64,000 nucleotides of DNA from Scilla litardierei (GCA_030789695.1 JAULAV010009223.1:21564-85563), one strand, 5' to 3'. Counted from the first letter of the stretch, positions 23,788-34,110 are shown. Numbers and translations are program-made. The notes: generated by a model from the sequence alone, not told the origin.

Positions 23788-25449
23788 ATGGCATCATCTT
23801 CAGATTTTTCCGATGTTGATTTGGAGGATATCCCACTTCCGCCATACTTTCATGGCTCGGAGTGGGAGAACCCTCATTTGCATATAAAAAAATTTGAAGA
23901 GTGGATGCATTCATGTCTTGGTGGGAATATCCGTGATGATTGCATATATTTTAGATTCTTTCCCTCTTCTTTACAAGATGATGCTAAACTGTGGTTTGAT
24001 TCATTGTCTCTCGACTCACATTTTACTTGGTTATCATTTCAGGCTGAATTTCTCCGAGTGTTTTTGCCTATCTTTTTGGAGCAGGTATAGGGGCGGCAGG
24101 CCATAGAGCATATAGCAAGCTTTATCCAGGCTGAGTGGGAGGCCTACCATCAAGCTTGGCAGAGGTTCACTGATTTGGTGCTTGCGTGCCCACACCAGAG
24201 CTTTCACGAGGATCATCTTCTGCAGATCTTCTACACAGGATTATCGCCATCTAGGCGGGATTTTGTGCAGATGAGTTGCGGTGGGGAGTTCTTTGATTAT
24301 TCGACTGAGGATTCATGGTTGTACCCGAGGGACCTTGCAGAGTGGGAGCGGACTGCGCCATCTGGAGAGCCGTCACTTGGATATGACAATGATGGCCAGT
24401 CCTTGGTTCCATTTCAGGAGACAGAGCAGCGGGTCCAGTGTCAGCTTGAGGAGCCACCTTTTGGCTCTTTTTCTTGCGACCCCATGGGATACAGAGCAGA
24501 GCAGGAGGATGGGTTGCAGGAGAGACATGTAGAGGATATTGACAGATTATATATTGAGGAGTCTGAGGAGATAGATGATGGAGTGTGTGTCGACCACGAC
24601 GGTGACACGATGCATTTTCACTTTGAGGTTGAGGATGAAGCGAATGTGCATGATGGCCAAGAGCAGATTGAGGACACCATGGAGCCTGAGCCACAGTCTA
24701 CTTCAGAGTTACCTTCACAGGTCGAGGCGGTTGAGTACTTAGGGAGGACGAATGAGATTAATTATTTCTGGGATGACGAGGATGGGGCATGCTTGGATTT
24801 GCCTGAGACATGTCTACCTCCAGTCCTGTCACTGATGTCACTTCCCTCGCCTCGGGATGCGCACTTGCCAGTCATCGAGGAGATTTGTCAGGAGCAGTTG
24901 CCATTTGTGGGGAGTACCACCGAGATAGTTGATATTGATGTCGAGGAAGCGGATAGCGATGGGGATTGCGAGATGGTATATATTGAGCCTGAGCTTCCTC
25001 CTACTCCAGTTTTCTCTCTGCAGCCACTTTCAACTCCTCCTGAGGCCGTGCATCATCCCGAGCCTAGCATCACATTTCAGGGAAGTTCCCATCTTTATTT
25101 TTCCTCCACCCCCGAGTCAAATTATTTAATTCCATATCATAATGATTCGGATTGTCGTCATTTGATCGTAAATTCTTTTATTCATTTCGATGACCCATTT
25201 TGGCAAGCTTTTCACTTGGACGGACGCTCTCGCCCAATTATTTTTGACACGACCTATCTCCCTCATTTGGCAGGAACCCATCCCAAGGAGATGCTTGTGG
25301 TTGTGTCGCTTGCCATTAATGCCCGCAATGGAGGTAGGGCATTGGACGTGGCGACGCTTGCGGAGGAGCGTAAGGATATGATCGAGCAGTTGCCACCGCC
25401 GTTATACATCCGAGATCCGCCATTTTCCACGGTGTGTTCTTTCCAATAG
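23788..25449 (+). pseudogene. gag: gag-like protein with acidic C-terminal extension, one in-frame TAG
   Basis: One frame runs about 553 codons from ATG 23788 to TAG 25447, broken only by TAG at 24088-24090 (residue 101); no frameshift is seen. The N-terminal part is a retrotransposon gag domain: ENPHLHIKKFEEWM, LQDDAKLWFDSL, TWLSFQAEFLRVFLPIF, then after the stop AEWEAYHQAWQRF and HEDHLLQIFYTGLSPSRRDF. The remainder is acidic and proline-rich, with DGDTMHFHFE near residue 272. A C-terminal domain follows: DDPFWQAF, IIFDTTYL, GGRALDV, MIEQLPPPLYIRDPPF. No zinc knuckle is visible. The minus-strand element at 56654-58114 encodes a divergent relative over the whole length. It presumably packages element RNA; the role of the extension is unknown. 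The single TAG may be decay or readthrough. Confidence 0.78.
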
Positions 25450-25537
25450 TGTAAATAAATAAATGTTTTATTTTAGTACTTTCGTATGCTTTTCTTTTCT
25501 TTTCTAGGATCTTTTGCCGAGATCTAATACTCTCCCA

Positions 25538-25578
25538 ACATTGAGGGCAATGTTTATTTTAAGTTGGAGGGAGAGTGT
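25538..25578 (+). other. conserved post-ORF motif, possible internal polypurine tract
   Basis: ACATTGAGGGCAATGT followed by TTTTAAGTTGGAGGGAG lies 89 bp after the gag stop. An equivalent is found at 56561-56598 (minus) in the other gag-only element. Purine-rich, so it may serve as an extra plus-strand primer. Confidence 0.5.
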
Positions 25579-26584
25579 TAGAATCTTTAGAATTGTTAGG
25601 ATTTTGGGTAAATTTTTTTTGAGATACCTCCATGTTTCCATCACCCAATGAACTTCATTGCATATCATTTTTGTCCTCCTTGCCCCAATGCCGCTTGCTT
25701 TGTGCTTAGTCCCTACATGCTTTCATGCTATGCTATGCTTTCGGATTATCATTTTGGTATCAAATTCATCGATGTTTGATTGGCGTGTTTTCATTTCTTT
25801 TCCAATTTGGAGTCAAATACTAATATGCCATGTATGAAGCTATTTTATACGTCGTGATATCTCTTTGAAATAATTTGGGAATAGTTTGGTGTAAGTGATT
25901 GCATGTGTTGGGATGAATGATGTAGTTTTTGATTGGATTGGAGGTGGCCAATTTGTTATGCTTTGTTTTCTCCTAAGAAGTGGGTGGATGAGTTGATAAT
26001 TCATGTTGGAGAATGAAAAAGAGAGTTATATAAGTGAATGGTTTTCCTAATCAAATTGAGTAGCCGGTACCCCACGAAACATTGGGGAGGAAGCCAAAAA
26101 TGAGATTTAGGGGATCATTCCATCCCTTTGCCTATATAGCGTTATCGTGTGTATGCAAAGGAGGCGGTGTTTGCATTTCATAGCATTATCGCGTGAATGC
26201 AAAACATAAACATCAAAAACAAAAAAAAGAAGGAAAAAGAAAAGAAAAAGAAAAATGAATGAAAAAAAATGAAAGAATAAGCAACATGAGTGATGCAATC
26301 TCATCTCCCACAACTTAGAGGAAATTCTTTTGCTTTGGCCATTTTCATGAAAGTTAGAAACTATGTCGTTGTGATATATCCCGATAAATGCGATACAGTG
26401 CTTATTTCCTTACGTTTCTTGGAATTGGATTAAAGAGAATGTGATTTGTTGTTTATTTTCATACATTTGGTATATTGTCTTTGAAATCAATTGGAAATAC
26501 TATTTTGTGTATGCCATGATGTTATCGTGAGTGTTGGTGCATGTTTTCCCATTTAATCCGAATTTTTCGCATATTTTGCTAGGG

Positions 26585-26609
26585 ACTAGCAAAAAGCTAG
26601 TTGGGGGTG
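26585..26609 (+). other. hairpin and polypurine tract before the 3' LTR of gag-only element 1
   Basis: ACTAGC-AAAAA-GCTAGT forms a 6-bp stem, followed at once by TGGGGGTG and then the LTR start TGATTCGGG. The other gag-only element has the same stem with a different loop. Confidence 0.65.
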
Positions 26610-27872
26610 TGATTCGGGATATAAATTGCATATTCCCCCCTATTTCTGAGCATTTTATGTGTATATCATGTTTATTTTGGCGTTGATACGTGTGTTTTCG
26701 TGATATCGTGTATTATTAACGCCTAATCTCTTTTTATACATAAAATGTGTGTTTTATAGACTAATTTTTGCTCCCAGTATTTTTCAGGTACTTCTGGGAT
26801 TTTTCTGGATTTTGTGGAATTTTTTCAGTATTTTTGGGAATTTTCAGCTATTTTTTGGGGATTATTTGGGGCAAGAAAACAATTTCTGGAATTTTAAAAC
26901 AAAAAAATAAAAAACATAATAAAACAGCCCGATTAGCGGGCCGGCCCGCTGACCGGCCCGCGTTGCCGCTGCAGAATTTAAAAAAAAGTCTTTTTTTTAT
27001 TCAGCGGGCCGGCCTGCAGTGGTCGGCCTGCTGTGTTCTTATTTAAAAAAAATTAACGAAAAAAGTAGCGCGCGCACGGGCCGGCCCAGCGACCGGCCCG
27101 TTTTGTTTTTTTAGCTGAATGCGCACGCTCAATTGGTGCGGGCGGCGGGCTTTGATGCCCGATCCGGCCCGCATCTCTTAATACACAGCATGTATGCGAA
27201 AATTAGAAGGGGGGCTGCGTTTTTTTTGCTTCTCTTCGGCTGTTTGAGTTTTTTAGGGGGTTTCTTCTTTCCCATTAGGGCTAGGGCTAGGGCTTGGAGG
27301 TTGAGGAAACTTGGAGCTTGGAGGAGCATTTGGGAGAGGAGGATTTTCATCTTGGAATGACACTTGGGTGAAATTTCTCCAACCTCTTTTGTATTTGATT
27401 TAGGGTTTTGTATTGTAAATTGGATGTTAATTTTGAGTAAAGATTACTCCTTTTTCACCATGACTCTCTAATTTTGATTGTGTGGTTGTGTTGTGTGATT
27501 GTTGTTGTTAGGTTGTAATTTTCATCTCTAGCACAATTTCATTGTCTAATTTGTGTATGAAACTTGAGTTAACTTTGTTTATTGGAACCCTAAGGGGAAA
27601 TCAAAGAAGAGGATAATCCTAGCGGACCCTCTCTAATGTGCTAAATTGATTATTACTCATGTGGGTTTCGTTCATTACTTATTGCACCCCACTTGTTCGA
27701 TGAAATGACGTATTTTCCAATTGAGCTCCCTTAGCCGGGAGATCAATTGAGTTATATTTGGGATGAATTCTCACGTCCACGGCCTCATTTACATCCACAC
27801 CACACGAGTCCTCCTCGTTGCTTGCCGATTCGGCTCTCCACCCCTAGCCACTTAGGATTGTAGATTCCACAC

Positions 27873-29307
27873 GGATACACGAAATGTATTAATTTGGTTG
27901 AATAGAAATAACTCAATGACTTCTCTTTTTGGGAGAAATTCATCGGAAGATGCCTTCGTAGGGATTAAAGCTCAAAATCGATAAAGTTGTTATTAAAACA
28001 ATAATCTTTTAAATAAGAGAAGTACTTCCTTTTGGGAAGACCAAAACTCACCCTTGTGGGGTGATCACCAAATCATTCATAAGCTTTTGGAAGATGAAAG
28101 AGAGGATTTTAAATTAAGATTATAGTTTTAAAAACGTGAAAGTGATAGCATTAGAATTCAACCAAATTAACACAAAACGTGTTTTCTAACTACGCCATAT
28201 CATGCACAAATAAAATTTAGCTACTCATTTTGAAAGTAAAAGAGATTATAATGATTGAAAACATGATTTTATTTATAAGAAAAGAGACTTGAAAGTTAGA
28301 CAAATAAGTTGGAGAAAATATCACCGCTTTTACACCCTTCAAGCTTTGCACATGAAACTTCCCTTTCTTCATTCAAAAATCCTATGAAAGCTCACTCAAA
28401 ATACTCTCTCTATAATCAGAAATACATAGGATAAAACTCTCCAAAATCTGATGCTAATAGCTCAAGGAAAACACCTATTTATAGGCTTTACACACTTCAT
28501 GGAGTTTAATGTATTTGGCTCTTCATCTTCCCCATAATCAATGTAAATAAAACTCCAAAAACCCTTCAAATTCTGTCCCTTGAGCTGCTGGTCATGAATA
28601 TAAGATGAAGAATCACATTCAGCTTCAAATTCTGATCAAAATCAAGTCCAAATTCATCAAAATCCATCAAGAAACGCATCCAATACACTTTAAAGAACAT
28701 TGCGGGTCTGTCTTTTAAACTCCGGGTCGGATCCGCACCCGCAACCCGCATCAAAACCCGCGCGCGCCAGCTGTGAATGAAGAAGTCGGGTCGGGTCGAA
28801 ACCTGACCCGCTGAGAGCCCAGCGCCCGCTCCCAGCGGGCGTTGCTTGCGTTCGAAGCGGGGAAAGCCCCGCTCATTTGAGCGGGGTCCGCTTCTACTGC
28901 GCGCGCGTTTTTTTTTTCCGCAGCCTGAAGCGGCCTGCATGAAGCGGGCCAACATGTGCGCACGGGCCGGCCAAGCGGGCCGGCCCGTTGGGGGTTTTAA
29001 TATTTTTTTAATTTCTTTTTAATTTCTCTTTTGAACTGATTTGCTTCCGAAAATTGTAGAAAATTCTCCCGGTCTCCGAAAAATATGAATGAACAGGCGT
29101 TGGGATCGTGGGCTCTAGCTCTAGCCCTGAAAAATATAAAGAAGCACAAATTAGTGCACAAAAATTAATAATTGTGCAAACTATGAGATTATGCTCTAAT
29201 ATTATATGATTTTCTGAATATAACCATACTAGAGCTATTTTAGCACTTAGGTATGCACAAATTGGGGTCCAATAAGGGGGAAATAATGTAATATTATGAT
29301 GAAATCA
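27873..29307 (-). mobile_element. inverted LTR-like segment inside the 3' LTR
   Basis: Read on the minus strand it starts TGATTTCATCATAATATT at 29307. It has TTTTTCAGGGCTAGAGC and a GGGCCGGCCCGC block like the host LTR, but a different body with a TATA box (CCTATAAATAGG, 28474-28485). It therefore looks like most of an LTR from a related but distinct element, placed in reverse. No target duplication flanks it, and 158 bp of host LTR is missing, so it entered by rearrangement or with a deletion. The open frames in its GC-rich part are chance. Confidence 0.55.
28475..28484 (-). promoter_or_regulatory. TATA box of the inverted LTR-like segment
   Basis: CTATAAATAG on the minus strand lies about 830 bp from the presumed start of this LTR, with a leader-like stretch after it. 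Confidence 0.45.
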
Positions 29308-29344
29308 GAAGGCGTGCCCCGTGCGCGTATTTTCGTGTCAATCA

Positions 29345-29349
29345 GGTAG
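29345..29349. repeat. target duplication (right) of the first gag-only element
   Basis: GGTAG directly follows the terminal TCAATCA. It matches 22159-22163. Confidence 0.85.
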
Positions 29350-29994
29350 CGCATAAATATCTCTGACCAAGTGACGTGGGGCCACCTACGCCTCCAATTA
29401 ATGCCTAAGGTTAAAGACGAGAACTGATGGCCGCCCGTCGTGTCCCCATTATTAAGGCGGTGCTAAAATATCTCTGACAGTCTCATAGACCCATCACATC
29501 CCGATTAATACTCCAGCAAAGCGCCAGCTGGACCCCAGCTAAGCAGAAGCGACAACTGATTGGACGACGATCAACCGACTCTCCCTACTATAAATACTCC
29601 CCTCCATCCATTAACGAGGGGGTTAGTTGGTAGAAATAAAAAAAACTCTCATTTACACATTAGGTTGGATATCATCCACATATCTGTGCCTTCCACGCAA
29701 GCTTGCCACGTTAGGTTGCTCTACACTAAGATCGGCCAGTGTGTCATGCCTCCTTCTAACAAGTCTCTTACTGAATTTACCATCGGAGAGTCCACGGGTT
29801 GACAGGCACCCCAGCCTTTCTGATGGGCTACTCGTTGTGCAGGAAGATCGGCCACTCTTCCAAGCGGTCGACGACCTTCGAGCGATCTTGAATCTGGCGT
29901 TTAGCCTCTTCTAAGACCCAATTAACATGTTATCGCCGTACCCTTGATTCCCCTTTGTATAAATCTCATTGTTAGGGGGATTTGACCTGCAACA
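29350..29994 (+). repeat. Tat-type 5' LTR, second part
   Basis: Continues the split LTR (CGCATAAATATCTCTGACC) and ends GACCTGCAACA. It matches 46490 onward. It has a TATA box at 29588-29596. With the first part the LTR is about 962 bp. Confidence 0.85.
29588..29596 (+). promoter_or_regulatory. TATA box of the Tat-type LTR
   Basis: CTATAAATA followed by CTCCCCTCC. The same box lies near 46738-46746 in the 3' LTR. Confidence 0.6.
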
Positions 29995-29995
29995 A

Positions 29996-30014
29996 TTGGC
30001 GTCGTATGTGGGAA
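29996..30014 (+). other. primer binding site of the Tat-type element
   Basis: TTGGCGTCGTATGTGGGAA begins two bases after the LTR end. It resembles the GGCG-NCGT-TGTGGGAA sites of plant Tat-lineage elements. Confidence 0.7.
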
Positions 30015-30029
30015 CGAAGGGTTACACTC

Positions 30030-30428
30030 ATGTCCAGCTCTGCACATACTCGTAACAATTCCCGCCATGGCAAGTCGCCTGACGTCACCCCACCACCTCC
30101 TCCAAGAAAGCTAGGATGACTCGAGGCACTGATCAATAACACTCTTAGGCTGCCCTTGGCGAAGAGCCTCGTTCTCCCGGAAGGACCCCCGCTGGATCTG
30201 ACCCTTGAGGGGTCGACGGCTGTCATATAGGCCGCGACATGCAACGTCCATGCGAACTTCGCGGCCTTACCCAAGCTGATGGAAGACTGGGTCGCCGCCA
30301 GACTTGTGGGGCCCCCTCCACCCGAAGGCTCCCCTAGACCCCCGAATATGAGGCGGGACCTCCTCCCCCAGTTCGAAGAGGAAGTCGCCGCTCGACAAAG
30401 GCAGCTCGACGAGGAAGATGTTGTTTGA
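30030..30428 (+). pseudogene. gag: Tat-type gag N-terminal remnant
   Basis: A 132-codon frame starts at ATG 30030 just after the primer site and ends with TGA at 30426. TGA at 30117 and a TAG near 30228 break it. The readable parts are proline-rich (VTPPPPPRK) and charged (FEEEVAARQRQLDEED), as in the N-terminal region of Tat gag. The capsid domain and zinc knuckle are missing. The next recognisable sequence is already the end of RT, so most of gag, protease and RT were deleted around 30430-30600. Confidence 0.6.
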
Positions 30429-30599
30429 CCACGACAACTGACCATCGCCGTGAGGGAGAGGCTCTGAGAGGGGAGCTGAGGAGTCCCCTATGAGACGACC
30501 CAGGGAGTACGAAATATCCCTAGGCCAAATCTCGTTGCTGAAAGTCATCGATGTGGGAGGTCATGGACCCCGAGACAAGAAGAACTCCTGCATCGGAGC

Positions 30600-32146
30600 A
30601 GAAGCCCCCGTCGGTCAGGACGCCGTTCTCCTAGGCGTAATGATCACCAAGCGAGGGATTGAGGCAAACCCTGACAAGATATCCGCCCTCATCAATATAA
30701 GTGAGCCGAGGAAGATCAGAGACTTACAAAGACTGAATGGGCATATCGCCGCACTGAGGATATTCCTGTCAAAGTCCATCGAGAGGTTCCTCCCATTCTT
30801 TAAAGTTTTGCGGAAGGCCCTCAGTATGAAGAAAAGGGCGAGAAAGAAAGTCGAGTGGGACGACTCTTGCACCCAAGCCTTTGGCGAGCTGAAAGCTTAT
30901 CTGCAAAGCACATCGCTGCTAGCGAAGCCAGAGGAAGGAGAGCGGCTTGGCCTCATTTAGCCGCCACAGAGGAGGCCATCAGCTTGGTCCTAATCAAAGA
31001 AGATGTAGGCACCCAGAGGCCTTTCTACTATGCCAGCCGAGTGCTCCGGGAGGTAGAAACCCGATATACCCCTATATAGAAGTTCGCATGCTGCTTAACC
31101 CTGACAGCAAGGAAGCTCCGACCCTACTTCAAGTCGCATACCGTTCTGGACTACACCATCTCGACGCTCGAGAAGAATCTGAAGAGGTTGGAGAGATCGG
31201 GCCGGATGTTGAATTGGAGCATCGAACTTAGCAAGTTTGACATCGTCTACAAGCCCAAGGCGACGATCAAGGGTCAGGCACTGGCAGACTTCATGGCAGA
31301 ATGCACGGTCGAAGAGCTTGTTGGAGCTTTGCCAGATGTTCAGCCGGGCACGAAACAACAGAAGCCCGCCATCAAGGACACCCCCTCAATATCCCCCAGA
31401 TTCAAGGGAGAGCGATGGATCATCCACGTATATGGATTGGCCACGGGCTCGAAGAGCAGAGCCGACATCGTGCTAGAGAACCTCAAAGGGAGCTTGCTGG
31501 AGTATGCACTCTGCTTCAATTTTTCAGCGCCCAATAATGTGGTGGAGTACGAGGCCGCCCTCAAAACTCTACCGAGCACTTGGGGCAACAAATGTGCTGC
31601 TGATTAGCGACTTGAGGCTAGTCGTCCAACATATACAAGGCAACTTGAAGCTAGGGAGAACCTGATGAAGCGTTATCTAAAAGTGTGCCAGGCCAAGCTT
31701 CAAAAGTTCAAAAGAGTGGAGATCCAGCATCTGCCCCGATCGAATAATCTCTGGGCCGATGCACTCTCAAAGTTGGCATCTTCTTCTTCGGCCGAAATAT
31801 GAAAGGCCATCTACGTTAAGAGCCTGCTGACACCAAGTATTGAAGAAGGTGAGCTGATATGCGTTAACCAAGAGTCAACGTGGATGAGCCCGATCATAAC
31901 AAACTTGGAGACCGGGGCCTTGCATGGAGATCAGCTAGAAGCACGGATGATTGAAAGACATGCCTTGATGTTCGTGATCTTCGACGGCGAGCTTTATCAG
32001 AACCATCACGTGAGAAACAACGTTTTGCCTTATTTGAAATGTCTTGGGCCTACCAGAGCTGAGCAGTTAGTACGTGAGATACATGACGGTCTCTACATGA
32101 ATCATTACGACGGCCGCATCATAGCACACAAGGCTATCCGTTAGGG
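30600..32146 (+). pseudogene. pol: Tat-type pol remnant: RT end, RNase H, archaeal-type RNase H and integrase start
   Basis: Domains in order: the RT tail and connection (LLGVMITKRGIEANPDKISA, RLNGHIAALRIFLSKSIERF, VEWDDSCTQAFGELKAYL) to about 30960; RNase H (RPFYYASRVLREVETRY near 31020, then SGRMLNWSIELSKFDIVY and IKGQALADFMAE near 31190-31300); a second RNase H of archaeal type (ERWIIHVYGL, LEYALCFNFSAPNNVVEYEA) to about 31600; a linker with QHLPRSNNLWADALSKLAS; and the start of integrase (ELYQNHHVRNNVLPYLKCLG) to 32146. Frames change near 30955, 31078 and 31600, with stops at 31606 and 31799. Integrase is interrupted by the Tekay-type insertion and resumes at 41556. Confidence 0.8.
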
Positions 32147-32151
32147 CTATT
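32147..32151. repeat. target duplication (left) of the Tekay-type element
   Basis: CTATT immediately precedes the LTR start TGTAACGAC. The matching copy is at 41556-41560. Confidence 0.9.
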
Positions 32152-32439
32152 TGTAACGACTGGTTTTCATGTTTTTGGATTATCTATATTATATATATTT
32201 TGGTGGATTTTCTCCTTATGTGTGGTTTTCCATCTCCGTAGCTTTCGTTTTCGTGCGTTTCGTTGTGATTTTCTAGCTTCTTCCTTAGATCGTTGAGTTT
32301 GGAGTAAGTCATTCGTGACGAGATTCATATCGCTCATATCTTAGAGATAGGTTGATCTTAGAAGCCGTAGGAATCTTCCCGGAAACTTCGCGCTTCGATT
32401 CGAGACTTTTTGTGCACTTTAGTTGGTTCAAGAAGGGGG

Positions 32440-32850
32440 ACCAACCGACTAGATTCCAATCTAGTCGGTCAGGAACTCTTCTCAAACCGACTAGTTCATT
32501 AAATCAAAAAATTCAGAAATTACTGTTTACTCTTAGTCGGTCTAAGAACAACCAACGACCGACTAGATGTGAAACTAGTCGGTCAGAACTTGCTCTCAGA
32601 CCGACTAGTTCCTTTGATAAATTTCACCTAAGTTACTGTTTATCGTTAGTCGGTCTAAGAGCATCTTTCGACCGACTAGGTTGCAAACTAGTCGGCCAGC
32701 CATTGTTCTTTAACCGACTAGTTCTTTGACCATTTTGACGACCTGAGTTACTGTTTGCTTTTAGTCGGTCACAGTTGGTCTACCGACCGACTAGTTCTTA
32801 AACTAGTCGGTCAACAACCCTTCCTTGACCGACTAATCGACCCCGAAACC
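32440..32850 (+). repeat. array of CCGACTAG / CTAGTCGG palindromes in the 5' LTR
   Basis: About 15 copies of the octamer core (A/G)ACCGACTAG or its reverse complement CTAGTCGGT occur within 410 bp, arranged as inverted pairs with 5-15 bp loops, on a longer repeat of about 110 bp (each cycle also has AAGTTACTGTTTA). The array lies upstream of the TATA-like box, so it is in U3. Confidence 0.85.
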
Positions 32851-32880
32851 CTAGGTTTCGGGCAGCCGCCGCAACTTTTC

Positions 32881-32889
32881 CTATTTAAA
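32881..32889 (+). promoter_or_regulatory. TATA-like box of the Tekay-type 5' LTR
   Basis: CTATTTAAA is followed by CCCCCAATCG and a CTTT-rich leader. The same element lies in the 3' LTR near 39996. Confidence 0.45.
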
Positions 32890-33837
32890 CCCCCAATCGT
32901 TTTCTTTTCTTTCTTTCTTTCTCTTCTCTTGGCCATTTCCTTTCCCCCTTGACCTCTGATCTTCTCCAACCTTCCCCTAGCTCTTCTCCTTCATCCCCGG
33001 AGCCCCTCGCCCCTCATTAGGCCGGCCACCATGCTTTAGGCCGTCGGAAACCCCCAAATCCCGATTTCTCCAGATTTTCTCGCCATTTCTAGATCTGAAC
33101 CATAGTTCTCCGGATCGTTCTTCCGTTGTCGTGCTTGTTCGGCATCGTTCTTTCGCTACGATACGGGTAGTAAATCGATCATTTAATATTCTCATAACCC
33201 ACTTTGTTTTTTTTGTTAAACCCTAGTTCTGATATTGTTTTGCCATGGCAGCGATCCCATCTCCGTAGTTTAACATTTTATGACGTACCTCGTTGATCGT
33301 CATCCTTGGTATCAGGCAAGTGAAACTTGCCACTTAGGGTTTTAGGCCATGTCCTTAGGCCATTTACTTGTTTTAGCGTAAAAGAGACTAGGCAGTGAAA
33401 GGATAGCTGCCTAGACGCCCTTTGATCTAGCTTGACAACGAAGCTAGATCCGTCACCTTCATCATGCTTGCATGTCATGTTTAATTTCAATTAACGGTAC
33501 ACGAATATCTGTTCATGTCATCGCATACATTGATTGTCCATCGTGATTGTGTAGCACACGCTACTCTAAAATGTAAGCTACGACGAGTAGGATCTTGACT
33601 CCTACACAGTGATCAGGCTAGGTGCACCACTATGCCAAATACACTTCCTGGCTCGTGATCCAGAAGCGAGCATAGTGTGTTGCTAATCCCAACGCTCGAT
33701 ACACGTGGAGGGGTATGGTTAAACGGTCGCTTGAGCGTAGAAGTGAGCCCGTATAGCCACTTCAGCCAAAAGACGGAAACTCTGAGCACGAAGTGAAAAT
33801 AGTGATAAGTTATTCGTGATTAGTGATTTGGTAGCTT

Positions 33838-34110
33838 TTGCTACATCGTGCGTGCTTGTCTTTTCTTTTAATTGTTGCAACATACTCAACTGCCATGTCA
33901 TTGCATCTCATTATAACTGTTAGGTTGTTAGTTTACTTTCAGTTTCCTTGCCCAAGTCTTTTAGACTTGCTGACATGTGCCCCTTTCTCTTTTGGGTGTC
34001 ACATGTTAGATCCTGAGCCAGAGTTCGTTGTGGAGGACGAGGTGTTTGCGGACGCCGAGCCTGAGCCTGTGTTTGACGAGGACTTCGTGGACACGAGAGA
34101 TCAGTCGTAG
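33838..34110 (+). CDS. short acidic ORF within the Tekay-type 5' LTR
   Basis: A 90-codon ORF with a hydrophobic first half and a very acidic end (LDPEPEFVVEDEVFADAEPEP). An equivalent of the same length is at 40948-41220 in the 3' LTR with a few substitutions. It could be an upstream ORF in the leader or chance. I recognise no family. Retention in both LTRs is expected simply because LTRs are copied together. Confidence 0.3.
   Translation: MLHRACLSFLLIVATYSTAMSLHLIITVRLLVYFQFPCPSLLDLLTCAPFSFGCHMLDPEPEFVVEDEVFADAEPEPVFDEDFVDTRDQS

Larger units (their letters stand above)
25450..26609 (+). other. 3' non-coding region of gag-only element 1
   Basis: No gene is seen. A motif at 25538-25578 (ACATTGAGGGCAATGT, then AAGTTGGAGGGAG) recurs after the ORF of the second gag-only element. 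An A-rich GAAAAAG run lies near 26220-26280. At 26585-26601 ACTAGC and GCTAGT form a short perfect stem, and the polypurine stretch TTGGGGGTG leads into the 3' LTR. Confidence 0.7.
22164..29344 (+). mobile_element. gag-only LTR retrotransposon 1 (TR-GAG type, Athila-like primer site)
   Basis: The element is bounded by GGTAG duplications and has TG...CA ended LTRs at 22164-23613 and 26610-29344. A primer site (TTGGCGCCGTTGCCGGGGA) follows the 5' LTR and a GGGGGTG tract precedes the 3' LTR. Its only ORF is gag with a long acidic extension. No protease, RT, RNase H or integrase motif is present, so it would need enzymes from an autonomous relative. This matches the plant class described as terminal-repeat retrotransposons with a GAG domain. 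The 3' LTR has been altered by an inverted LTR-like segment. Confidence 0.85.
26610..29344 (+). repeat. 3' LTR of gag-only element 1, rearranged
   Basis: 26610-27872 matches the 5' LTR closely up to GATTCCACAC. 29308-29344 matches its last 37 bases. In between, 158 bp of LTR (23419-23576 in the 5' copy) has been replaced by 1,435 bp of other sequence. Confidence 0.85.

Noticed and set aside
24251..24694. Minus-strand ORF opposite the gag-like protein of element 1
   Set aside because: Composition shadow (His/Pro/Gln-rich) of the acidic plus-strand frame.
28566..28963. Minus-strand ORFs in the GC-rich part of the altered 3' LTR
   Set aside because: Low-complexity GC sequence inside an LTR-like segment, no domain; the LTR explanation is better.
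29560..29914. Short ORFs in the Tat-type LTR as a gene
   Set aside because: They fall after the TATA box within the LTR, are not alike in frame to those of the 3' LTR over their length, and have no domain.
32860..33030. A host gene 5' region (CTTT-rich leader, AAACCCTAG) in the Tekay-type LTR
   Set aside because: The same sequence lies in both LTRs of one element, so it is the element's own leader.
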